Shown: in pieces, positions 43,414 to 52,700 of the stretch
How the letters are laid out: every line of letters begins with the position of its first letter
Numbering within the stretch: the stretch's first letter is position 1
Source: Kribbella steppae
Lineage (GTDB): Bacteria; Actinomycetota; Actinomycetes; Propionibacteriales; Kribbellaceae
DNA length: 64,000 nt
Direction of reading: 5' to 3'
Assembly: GCF_004342025.1 (NCBI RefSeq)
Contig: NZ_SLWN01000006.1
Coordinates: 186,001 to 250,000, forward strand
Made by a program: the position numbers and the translations under genes
The notes under the pieces: model-generated
What the model was told of the DNA's origin: nothing
Seen by the model: only the letters and a program-made list of their open reading frames with translations
Databases searched by the model: none

Positions 43414-43789
43414 CCAGACCGACGAGAAGATCGAGCTGCCCGAGGTCGACCTGGAGGCCGCCGCGCAGACCGGGACCAGCCCTGCCCAGGTGGAGGACGT
43501 CACCGAGGCACTCAAGGACGTCGTCGACCCCGAGCTGGGGATCAACGTGGTCGACCTGGGCCTGATCTACGCCGTCACCGTGGACGACACCAGCACCGCG
43601 ATCATCGACATGACGCTGACGTCGGCGGCCTGCCCGCTGACCGACGTGATCGAGGACCAGACCCGGATGGCACTCGACGGCCTGGTCAACGACTTCCGGA
43701 TCAACTGGGTCTGGATGCCGCCGTGGGGCCCGGAGAAGATCACCGACGACGGCCGCGAGCAGCTGCGCGCGCTCGGCTTCAACGTCTAG
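43406..43789 (+). CDS. sufT: SufT-like metal-sulfur cluster assembly factor (DUF59/MIP18)
   Basis: 127 residues. The DUF59 core is VTEALKDVVDPELGINVVDLGLIYAVTV, with the conserved cysteine in LTSAACPLTDVIEDQ and the ending WMPPWGPEKITDDGREQLRALGF. This family aids cluster maturation and is the usual last gene of the actinobacterial suf operon. The stop region is tandemly duplicated (period 15), giving a second in-frame stop at 43802-43804. Confidence 0.94.
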   Translation: MPDQTDEKIELPEVDLEAAAQTGTSPAQVEDVTEALKDVVDPELGINVVDLGLIYAVTVDDTSTAIIDMTLTSAACPLTDVIEDQTRMALDGLVNDFRINWVWMPPWGPEKITDDGREQLRALGFNV

Positions 43790-43818
43790 CGCTTCAACGT
43801 CTGAGCGTTCCGGCAGGT

Positions 43819-43848
43819 GAAAGCCCGGGTCAGGTGGCCCGGGCTTTC
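43819..43848. terminator. Bidirectional terminator of the suf operon
   Basis: Perfect arms GAAAGCCCGGG (43819-43829) and CCCGGGCTTTC (43838-43848) with an 8-base loop, flanked by A and T tracts so it works for the convergent cupin gene too. Confidence 0.85.
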
Positions 43849-43856
43849 GCATCTGC

Positions 43857-44333
43857 TCAGAACGGTGGTGGGCCGAGGATCTGGATGGCGCCGGTCTTCT
43901 CGGCGGCGTCCCGGATCCGGTCGAAGTCGACCGGGGTCGGCCGGCTTCCTTCGGGCGCCGGTTCGCTGGCGAGCCGGTAGAACGCCTCGTCCGTGCCCGG
44001 AGTCTGGATCGTCAGGAACCGGGTCGTCGGCGAGACGACCATGAAGGCGTGCGGCACGCCGCGGGGGATCACCACGACGCCGCCGGCGGAGAGGTTGCGC
44101 CGCTTTCCGTCGAGATCGAGCTGGATCTCGCCGTCGAGCAGGTAGAACGTCTCGTCCGACGCGGGGTGAATGTGAACCGGTGTCACCTTGCCCTGCTCGC
44201 CGGTGAACTCGAAGAGGAGGAAGGCGCCCCCGGTCTCGTCCGAGGTGGCCAGCCAGGTGTGCAGACCGCCCCCGCTGAACCAGCGCCGTTCGCCTTCGCC
44301 TTGGTCCCTGACCGTCGCAGCCAGTGTCGTCAT
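43857..44333 (-). CDS. Cupin-domain protein
   Basis: 158 residues, one small beta-barrel. The metal motif is VHIHPASDETFYLLDGEI and the second motif is IPRGVPHAFMVVSP. Such proteins bind a metal and act as dioxygenases, isomerases or sensors; the substrate is unknown. ATG 44333 is used with GGGGAGGGG ~10 bases upstream; the open frame continues to 44405 across the operator. Divergent from a TetR gene, which probably controls it. Confidence 0.9.
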   Translation of the reverse strand: MTTLAATVRDQGEGERRWFSGGGLHTWLATSDETGGAFLLFEFTGEQGKVTPVHIHPASDETFYLLDGEIQLDLDGKRRNLSAGGVVVIPRGVPHAFMVVSPTTRFLTIQTPGTDEAFYRLASEPAPEGSRPTPVDFDRIRDAAEKTGAIQILGPPPF

Positions 44334-44354
44334 ATCGAGCACCCCTCCCCGTTC

Positions 44355-44391
44355 ATGGGACTGGAGTCCCATTACGAAAGTACGGTACCGT
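44355..44391. promoter_or_regulatory. Operator-like palindromes between the cupin and TetR genes
   Basis: ATGGGACT-GG-AGTCCCAT (44355-44372) is a perfect 8-bp inverted repeat. ACGGTACCGT (44382-44391) is a second perfect palindrome. Both lie in the 65-base divergent gap, the normal place for a TetR operator. Confidence 0.6.
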
Positions 44392-44398
44392 GTATGCC

Positions 44399-45007
44399 AT
44401 GTCAACGGCGTACGAGCAGTCCGGCCGGACCCGGCAGAAGCAGCGCACGCGAAACGACCTGATCACCGCCGCGCGTGAGCTGATCAGGCAGGGTGGCTCG
44501 GCGCCGACCGTCGAAGCGGCCGCGGCGGCCGCGTCGATCTCGCGGACGACGGCGTACCGGTACTTCCGCAGTCAGGCGGAGCTGCTCGCGGCCGCCCACC
44601 CGGAGGTCGAGCTGACCTCGCTGCTGCCGGCCGACAGCGGCGACGATCCCGAGACGCGGCTGCTCGTGGTCGTCCGGGCGTTCATCGCGAGCCTGCTGGA
44701 ATTCGAGCCGCAGCAACGCACGATGCTCCGCCTGTCGCTCGAGCCGTCCACGCAGCCTGATCAACTGCCGCTGCGGCAAGGACGTGCGATCGGCTGGTTC
44801 GAGGATGCACTCGCGCCGGCCCGGGACAGGTTGTCCGAGGCCGCCGTCCACCGGCTCGCGATCGCCGTCCGCAGCGCGGTCGGCATCGAGGCGCTGGTCT
44901 GGCTCGTCGACGTCGCGGGACTCACCCGTGCGGACGCCGCGGAGCTGATGGTGTCCTCGGCGCGGGCCATCGTCCGCGCGGCCCTGTCCGAGGGAGCCGA
45001 CGCGTGA
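44399..45007 (+). CDS. TetR-family transcriptional regulator
   Basis: 202 residues. The helix-turn-helix (~14-60) reads RTRNDLITAARELIRQGG and ends SISRTTAYRYFRSQAELL. The C-terminal ligand domain is helical and unconserved. It probably represses the divergent cupin gene and itself through palindromes in the shared promoter. ATG 44399; the stop overlaps the next gene (GTGA). Confidence 0.92.
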   Translation: MSTAYEQSGRTRQKQRTRNDLITAARELIRQGGSAPTVEAAAAAASISRTTAYRYFRSQAELLAAAHPEVELTSLLPADSGDDPETRLLVVVRAFIASLLEFEPQQRTMLRLSLEPSTQPDQLPLRQGRAIGWFEDALAPARDRLSEAAVHRLAIAVRSAVGIEALVWLVDVAGLTRADAAELMVSSARAIVRAALSEGADA

Positions 45008-45627
45008 CGCGCGTCGTCGCTGTGGCGCCCGAAAGGCTCGACCGCTGGCTGACCGGCTTTGCGGAACGGCATGGCTCGGTGTCGTACGACGTGACGCCGG
45101 CCCGCGTGCGGCTGACAGCAGAAGACGGATCGCTGGCCGTCGTCGACGTACCGTACCCACCGCTGCCCGACCTCAGCCGGGAAGGACTGGTCGCGCACGT
45201 GCTCGCTGACCATCGTCTCGGTGTTCTGCTGGTACGGCGGGGTGGCTACGGCGCCGGGGTGTTTGCCGGGGGCAAGCTCATCGACTCGAAGGTCGGCTCA
45301 CGCCATGTGCAGGGGACGACCAAGGCCGGTGGGTGGTCGCAGCAGCGGTATGCGCGGCGGCGTGACAACCAGGCCCGCGAGGCGTTCGCGGCGGCCACCG
45401 AGGTCGCCGTACGGATCCTGGCTCCGGCGCGGCTGGACGCGCTCGTGTGCGGGGGAGACCGTCGGGCCGTCGACACCGTGCTCGACGACCCGCGGTTGCG
45501 GGATCTGGTGGGATTGGTCCGGCCGCCGTTCCTCGGCGTACCGGATCCCAAGCAGAAGGTGCTCGAGCAGGCCGGTGTCGACGCCCGCGCGATCCGGATC
45601 GAGCTGACTGACCCTCAGGAGCCGTAG
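45004..45627 (+). CDS. acVLRF1-type peptidyl-tRNA hydrolase (actinobacterial Vms1-like release factor)
   Basis: 207 residues. The eRF1/Vms1-like core has VLLVRRGGYGAGVFAGGKLIDSK-type strands (split around residues 75-97) and a catalytic loop with Gly110-Trp-Ser-Gln113 followed by a basic helix (RYARRRDNQ), the counterpart of the GGQ/GxxQ loop of release factors. The end, LVCGGDRRAVDTVL and FLGVPDPK, also matches the family. Members release nascent chains from peptidyl-tRNA on rescued large subunits. Its start overlaps the TetR stop, so expression is coupled to TetR. Its 3' end overlaps a convergent gene by 13 bases. Confidence 0.85.
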   Translation: MTRVVAVAPERLDRWLTGFAERHGSVSYDVTPARVRLTAEDGSLAVVDVPYPPLPDLSREGLVAHVLADHRLGVLLVRRGGYGAGVFAGGKLIDSKVGSRHVQGTTKAGGWSQQRYARRRDNQAREAFAAATEVAVRILAPARLDALVCGGDRRAVDTVLDDPRLRDLVGLVRPPFLGVPDPKQKVLEQAGVDARAIRIELTDPQEP

Positions 45628-46169
45628 AGCGCGCGGAAGTCCGCCAGCGTGCCGCGGTAGTACTCCAGGTCGTCGGTCAGCTTCGCGCGCGTCACCAGCT
45701 CCGGGTTCTGCGCGCGCGACTGGCGGCCGAACTCGGACCAGACGCCCTCGTCCGGCACCGCGTCGGCGCCGTCCGGCAGGAACTTGAGCGCCTCGCCGAC
45801 CGCTTCCGCGGCGAACTCCCAGTTGAGCTCGACACTGTCCCGATCCTGATCCGGACCGCCGGTGTAGGCCATGTCGGCCGCGAGCGCGCGGCGTGCGTAG
45901 GTCGCCGCCACCACGGCCCACTGGACGGCGTCGACGAGCTGCGACACCCCCAGCCCGAACCGCGCACCGACCGTGCGGGCCGCGTCCTCGGAGGCGTACG
46001 CGATCGCGATGTCACCGGCCGGCGACGCGAGGGTCCAGGCGTCCGCACCCTCGGTCAGGTTCGCACCGGGCTCGATCGGCGCGGGCTCGACGGCCGGCGC
46101 GGCCTGGTCGGCAGCCGTCGTCAGGCTCACGTAGACCTGTGCCTCGGCCAGCGTCCTTGCGGTCAGCAT
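45615..46169 (-). CDS. Unknown protein, zinc-less paralogue of the upstream gene; possible partner of the giant protein
   Basis: 184 residues, cytosolic, acidic. It aligns with the protein of 46173-46703 over most of its length: ARTLAEAQVYVSL vs ARTRDEAHLYLEL near the start, ALKFLPDGADAVPDEGVW vs VIKFVPAGQDAVPEEEFW near the end, then a similar Asp/Arg-rich helix ending in a YRG/YRE segment. It lacks the four cysteines of that paralogue. It is the last gene of a three-gene minus-strand run headed by the 2,359-residue gene and starts 3 bases after the previous stop. No known family; immunity, chaperone or adaptor roles are possible but unproven. Confidence 0.75.
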   Translation of the reverse strand: MLTARTLAEAQVYVSLTTAADQAAPAVEPAPIEPGANLTEGADAWTLASPAGDIAIAYASEDAARTVGARFGLGVSQLVDAVQWAVVAATYARRALAADMAYTGGPDQDRDSVELNWEFAAEAVGEALKFLPDGADAVPDEGVWSEFGRQSRAQNPELVTRAKLTDDLEYYRGTLADFRALYGS

Positions 46170-46172
46170 CGG

Positions 46173-46703
46173 TTACTTCGCTCCTGTCTGTGCGCCCAGC
46201 TCGCGGTAGGTGTCGCGGACCACCAGCAACCGGTCCAGCCGGAACCGGCCCGGATCGACGTCCCGGACCGCCTGACCCTCCGGCGTCCAGAACTCCTCCT
46301 CCGGTACGGCGTCCTGCCCGGCCGGCACGAACTTGATCACCTCGTCGACCGCGGCCACCGCGACGGCCAGCACCTTACCGGCCCCGACGGGATCGGTGGG
46401 GACCTCGGTGGCGGCCCGGTCGGCTACGTCCATCCACTGGCCGGGATCGAGCAGCTCCGACGGTTCCGGTCCGCCGAAGGTCGGCCAGCCGACCACCTTG
46501 GTCTCGCGGGCCGGCACCCCGAAGAGGTACTGCCGTTCGACGTCGCAACCGGGACAGATCCCGGCGTAGCTGATCGCGAATTCGCCCTCCACGTCGGCCA
46601 GGCCGTGCTCCCACGGGGTATCGATCGAACCGCAGTTGGGGCAGGGATGCAGTTCCAGGTAGAGGTGCGCCTCGTCCCTGGTGCGCGCCACCGCGAACGC
46701 CAT
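46173..46703 (-). CDS. Unknown zinc-ribbon protein downstream of the giant gene
   Basis: 176 residues from ATG 46703 (GAGAGGGA just upstream); GTG 46733 overlapping the giant gene's stop is an alternative. Two Cys pairs, CPNCGS and CPGC, ~35 residues apart form a likely zinc ribbon inserted into a fold shared with the next gene. The central HGLADVEGEFAISYAG segment and the C-terminal IKFVPAGQDAVPEEEFW are the best-conserved parts between the two. Close coupling to the giant gene suggests a dedicated accessory function. No recognised family. Confidence 0.75.
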   Translation of the reverse strand: MAFAVARTRDEAHLYLELHPCPNCGSIDTPWEHGLADVEGEFAISYAGICPGCDVERQYLFGVPARETKVVGWPTFGGPEPSELLDPGQWMDVADRAATEVPTDPVGAGKVLAVAVAAVDEVIKFVPAGQDAVPEEEFWTPEGQAVRDVDPGRFRLDRLLVVRDTYRELGAQTGAK

Positions 46704-46729
46704 ACCGTCCCTCTCGTCGTGTTGCGCGG

Positions 46730-49700
46730 TCACGGACCCGTCAAGGACGGGCCGCTCGCGGTCGGGCTGATGGTCCGGCCGGCCGCCGCACCGCCGGGCG
46801 TCGCTTTCGCGGCGTGGCTGGGCACCGGGTTCGGCTCGCGTTGCGACGTGGAGTGGGTGAGGCCCTTCAGCATCGCGGTCGGTACGCCCTTCTGCTCGAG
46901 CGCGGCCGCGACCTTCGTGCTGAAGTTGCCGCCCGGCTCCGAGGTGTTGTACAGCTCCTCCAGATTCACCCGGTCCTCGGCCATCAGGACCAGGTTCCGG
47001 TCCAGGGTGGCGAACGCGGTGGCGAAGCCGCCGTCGTAAACGCCCTGCATGCGTCCGTCCTTGAACGCCCGGTAGAGCTGCTTCACCTTGCCGTCGCGGT
47101 CCTGAACCGCCAGGATCACCGTGGTCCGCTCGGCCTTCGCCTTCTCGAGCGCGGCCAGCAACGGCCGGTACGGCTGATACGACCCGTCCGGCGCGTACTC
47201 CGTCATCCGCAGGCTCGGCTTGCCGAGCTTCTCCGGCATCGCCTGCAGCCGGCCGCCGTCCAGCGAGACGTCGCCGCCGGTCTCCATCTGCCGCAGGCCC
47301 TCGAGGAACTCGTGGTACTGCATCTTCACGTAGAACTCGGCGGGCGCGATGTCCTCGAGGACCGTCGTGTCCTTCGTGTCCGGAGTGCCACGACCCCGGT
47401 CCGTCACCTCGTCGATGGTGACGTCATAGAGCACCGGGATCCGAACGACGACGATGTCGCTGTTGCGGAAAGCGCTGGTCTCGAACCGGGTACCCCAGGC
47501 GTCGTTGGACTGCATCTTGACCTGCTCGCCGACCGAGCCGCTCACCGAGACGATGCCGCCGCCGGCGCCACCGGTCACGGTGGCCGGCATCAGCTGATTC
47601 CCGACCGTGGAGGTCTTGGTCTGCGTCTGATCACGCTGGACCAGGCCGGTCTGGCCGGGCCCGGCCTTTCCGATGAGCTGCCAGCCGAGCCGCCGGGCGT
47701 TGACCTGGACGTCGAACGTCGTCCGGCCGTTGCCGGTGCCCGCCATCGGCTCCAGCCTGAGTCCGCGTTCGCTGATCAGCTCGCTGAACTTGGCCTGCAT
47801 CGCGGTCGGCTGCAGCTGGGTCCCGATGGACGTCTGGAACTGCGCCACGCCGCGGGGACCGAAGCCGCGACGCTGCGCCAGATGGCCGGTGAGCCGGTTG
47901 TACAGATCGTCGGCGCGCGTCGCGCCCTTGCGGTGCGGAAGCATGGCCTCGACCGGGGCGCTGACGGGCATGTCAGCGGCGCGATGGTCGGGGTGGAACT
48001 CTTCGGCAGCCTGGGCGACCGGCGGATCACTGACCACGCTTCGGGGTACGAAGGCGGTCAGCTCGGCGCGCAGTTCCACCGGCTGGGCGGCGGTGGTCTG
48101 CGCCGCCGGGACGGTCTGGTTCAGCCGCCATTTCACGCCCGCCATCGCGGCCGTGCCCGCGTTGTGGATGCGCTGGACCTCGGTGGTGAAGACGATCGTC
48201 CGGTACACCGGCGTCAGGTCGAAGTCGCCGGTCCGGTCGAGCCTGGTGTTCTGCTCGCCGCTGCCCGCCGTGACGGAGCGGATCCGGTCGGTGCCGGCTC
48301 CGCCCGACAGTGAGCCGCCGGTCCCGTCCTCGTGCTTGATCTCCGCGCTGCCGGAGTACGTCGTGGTGTGGCTGGTCGACCGGTCCCGCCCGACGTAGTT
48401 GTACTTCTGGACCAGACCGATCGCCGCCGCCTTGCTGAGGCCCGGGCCGCCGTCGACGGTGGCGTCGCCCTCGAAGCGGGCCTTGACCGTCACGAGCAGG
48501 ACGTCGGACTGGGCCTGGCCCTCGACCGGGACCTCGATCGGGGTGGTGTACCCGCGCGGGCCGAGCATGTTCTCCAGCTGTCCCTGGTAGCTGTCCTTGG
48601 AAAGATCGACCTCCAGGATCGGTGCGAGCAACGGGTCGGCGGCCACCAGTCCGGGCGCCACTTCGTCGAGCTGCCGGTGGATCTGGGGGATCAGGTCGAC
48701 GTCCTCGTCCTGTCCCTCCACCCTGAGCATGTAGAGCTGACTCGACGCCAGGCTGGCGTCGTACTGCTCCGCCAGGCCGACAACGCGCCGGGTTTCGACC
48801 AGCTGTTGGGTCCGGACCAGGGTGTCCTCGAGGCGCTCCTCGGGGGTCGGCGCGGTGGATGCCGGCAGGCCGGCCCGGTCCTGCACCTTCGCGTTCAGGC
48901 GCTCGTCGGTGTGCTCGGCCGCGAGACCAGTGGAGACGCCGGCCTTCTCCTGCTTGTAGCGCCGGACGAAGCCGGCCGCCGTCCGCGGATTGAGGTCGAC
49001 CTTGCCGGTCAGGTACCGCTCGGCGACGTCCGCCGCGATCGGCAACGGCAGATCGAACTGATCCCGCCCGTACAGCTCGAGCGCCGAGAACTCGGGCATC
49101 GCCTTCTGGACCAGCGCGTCCTGCAGCGGGACGGTCTGGACGACCTGGTCACCCTGCATGACGTCGGCGACGAGTTCGTGCCGCTCGATCAGCTCGTAGT
49201 GGACACCGTCGTTGACCCGCAGGCGCTCCTCGCCGGTCGTCTGGTAGGTGCTGGTCGACTGCGACGTACCGCCGATCCGGCCGACGCCCAGCTTGCCGCT
49301 GAGCGCGGACTTGTCCGCGTCGACCGACCCACCGCCGACTTCGGCGCCGACCCCGCCCGAGGCCGAGGTGCCGGAGGAGTGGCCGGCGTCGTTCATGGTG
49401 AAGTTGATGTTGGCGGTGTTCTGGTCGTTGATCGCGACGAAGGTCTGGCTGACGACCTTGGTTCGGAGCACGACCTTGAACTCCTGCGGCAGCAGCGTCC
49501 CGTCCGCCAATGCCTGCGCCGGGCTCCCCGGTGCCGGCGTGATGACCAGCGGCAGCTCGTACCTGCCGCTCAGCCACTCCGTGTTGGAGACCAGGCTCTC
49601 CGGCGACAGCGCGGTGTGCAGTTGCAGGAAGCCGGTGGTGTCCGCGCGGATCGCGTCCACAGCCTTGAACAGCCGGTCGGCCGGGTCGCCGGCGTCCACC

Positions 49701-52700
49701 GCGACCGGGATCGACTGGCTGACCGCATCCGGGTGCGGCGTTTTCGGGTCGGCCTCGAACACCGGAGCCTCGGCCCTGGTCAGCGAGCTGTCGTACGGCA
49801 GTACGACGCTGCCGCGGACGTCGGCCAGCGGCTCGGAGTCGCCCTGGTCGGTCATCTCGGCGAAGGTAATCCGGATGCCCTGCTTGAGGTTGTCGACCTC
49901 GCCGGTGCTCTCGTTCAGCGTGACCCGGTTGATCCGGCGGCCGAGGCTCCAGTTGAAGCTTCGCCCGATCGCGCTCCGGCTGAGCTTGAGGCCCAACCGG
50001 CCGGCCAGACCCTGCTGTCCCTCCCCGGGGCCGTTGCTCAGCCCGAGACCGCCGGAGACCGGCACGGACTTCGACCGGCCGGACGTCTGCTGGCTGGCCC
50101 GGGAGCTGATGCCGAGCCGGGCGATGAACCGCCACGGCGTGGTGCCGGCGGGAGTGACGTCGTCGAAGTCCTGCGTGGTGGACAACCGGAACAAGCGGGT
50201 CTTCGGCGCGTGGCCGGCGCGGTGGTCGACCAGTGGGACCACCAGACCGGACTGGCAGGCCGTGTTCATCCCGGCGACGATCCGGTAGTCGGTGACGTCC
50301 TGGATCACCCGGTCGTAGTTCGCCAGTTGCCCGGCACGTCGGCGCAGCTCCCCGGCACGTCGGAGCGGATCCGGGGGGAGCTTGTCGTCCCAGCGGGGCT
50401 GGAAGTCCGCGTCCAGCGGCGGCACCAGGCCCATCTTGCTGAGGTTGGTCAGCGCCTGCTGGCGGGCCTCGTCGGCACCCTCCAGCTCCTCGGGCAGGGA
50501 CTTGCCCGGACCGCGCAGTTGGTTCTCGCCGGTGCCGTGCCAAGGCGGCAGAGTCTGCGGTCCGGTCGGCGGCTCAGCGTCGCCGAGCAGCAGCGCCCGC
50601 CCTCGCTGGTCGAGCCGGATGTCGTTGTCGTCATCACGCAGTACGACGTCCTTGCCGGCCGGCGCACCCGCGCGCAGCAACCGGTTCGCCGTCAGTCGCA
50701 GCTTCGCCTGACAGGTGTCCGTGACGACGATGGTCTCCGCCTCGGGATCGCGGAGCTTGCGCAGCGTCGCGGTCACCTTGAGGTCGACCTCGACACCCTG
50801 GGTCGGGGCCATGTCGCGATCGACCACCGGCGTGATCGCCGTCGTACTGAGGTTCTGCCCGCCCTGGCGGGAGACGTTCCGCCCGGCCGAGACGTTGGGC
50901 GACAGGTCCGCGGTGAACGAACCGACGTCGTCCAGCGCTGTCGGGCTGGGCATGTAGCCCGGCACCGGCTGCGGTGGGTCGAGTGGTCGTCCTGGGTAGG
51001 CCAGCGTCGCCGAACCGGACAGCGACGTACCGGAGACCCGGCTGGCGTTGAAGCCGGCGAAGTCGACCTGGACCTTCTCTTGACCCATCTCCGGCGTGCA
51101 CGCACCGGTGAGCCTGGCGGTGCTCCAGTCCGGCTCGACCTCCAGGGTGAGTTCGTACTCCGACTCGCCGCCGACCGGGATGGTCCGGCTGAGGCCGCCC
51201 GGCTTGGCCGCCTCGCCCAGCAACCGGTAGGGGTCCTGGGTGATGAGCTCGCTGATGTGGTCGTACCCGACCCGGTCAAGCCGGCCGAACTTCTTCTCCT
51301 GAACCTGGGTGACGATGTCGTCGCTGATGCTGTGCAGACCGCTGATCCGGGTGACCGTGTGCCGGGGGAACTCGTCGGTGCACTCGTCGCCCCGGCCGAG
51401 CTGCTCCAGCGTGACCGTCTCGGTCGGTGCCTTGACTGTGTACGGGCTCGGCACCCAGGTCAGCTGCTCGCCGGCCGCGACGGTCCGGGCCGGTGACCAC
51501 GGCGCGGTGGGGGAGTTCCGCACCTCGATCTCGAACTCGCCCGTCCAGCTGTACGGCACCGACTCGCCCTTGAACACGTCGACCCAGCCGAGCTGACCGT
51601 GCGCGGTCGCGCCCGCGGTCGTACTCAGGGTCTGGCCCGTGGTCACGTCGACGCGCGGTGAGACCACCTGCGATGCCGCCCGGACGGCGCTGCCTTCCGG
51701 GGCGAGCGTCATGAAGGGCTGGAGGTCGACGCCGTAGCTGACACTCGACGAGTGGTTGCTGGTGATGGAGTTGCTCTGGCCGCCTTCACCGAGGGTTCCG
51801 GACATCTGCTCGGCGACGGTGTAGTCGAGGCCGGTCACCTCGGTCAGGTCGCGGACCTTCATCCGGAGGCGGACCTGGGTGACCTTGGAGACGTCGTCGT
51901 CGGGGTCGCCGCCGACGGTGAAGACCATGCCGTCGGAGAACAGCCGGCGGTACTGCGCACCCGGCACGGGGACCGGGTCCCGGTTGGCGATCTGCCGGCC
52001 GCTGCGGTTGTCGGCCAGCATGGTGTTGATCTCGTCGACCGGCAGGTTCAGCTGCTGATCGGTCGGCACACCCGTCTCCAGGTGGTCGACCGGTAAGGCC
52101 TGGCGGAGGCTCGCCTGGTAGGCGTCGGTCTTCTCAGCCGCCTCCCGGGCCAGGTCGGCGATCTGCGCCGGCTGGTAGTTCGGGTCGTCGAGCTGGCTCA
52201 GCAAGGTCCGGTAGCCGGCGAGCGCCTGGCCGGCGTCGTTCGCCGCCTGCTGGTACGCGTCCGCCATCTCGGTGTGGCGGCGAGCCTTGCCGAAGGCTCC
52301 AACTGCCTCCACGCGCAGCCGGCGGGCTCGCTCCGGCGCACCGCGGTCCTGGAGCTGGTCCTCAGCCGCGGCGAGGTCTTCCTTGCTGGTCGCCAGGTCG
52401 ACGGCGGCCGCGGCAGTGGTCGTCTTGCCGTCGGACTTGTCCTTGAGGTCCTTGACGGCGGCTTCGAGGGACGCGATCTGCTCGACGACCTGCCGGCGAA
52501 GGTGACCGGGGCTGTTCGGTTCGGGGTTGGCCGCGGCGATGGCACGCTCGGCGGCCAGGCCTTCGACGGCCGCGGCGGGGGAGTACGTCGAATCGTTGGC
52601 CCAGGGCCGTTCGGGTTCGGTGCCGCTGCGGCGCGCGATCGCGACAGCCAGGCCGTCGATGTCGCGTTCGAGCTCCGCGACGCCGAGCGGCCCCGTCGGA

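Noticed and set aside
46730..46900. Enzymatic toxin domain at the C-terminus of the giant protein
   Set aside because: The end is a Pro/Ser/Gly-rich disordered tail; no nuclease, deaminase, ADP-ribosyltransferase or peptidase motif was recognised.
48332..51496. 1,054-codon plus-strand frame inside the giant gene
   Set aside because: It is the complement of the giant frame, Arg/Leu/Gly-rich without motifs; the minus-strand frame has proper protein composition and a ribosome site.
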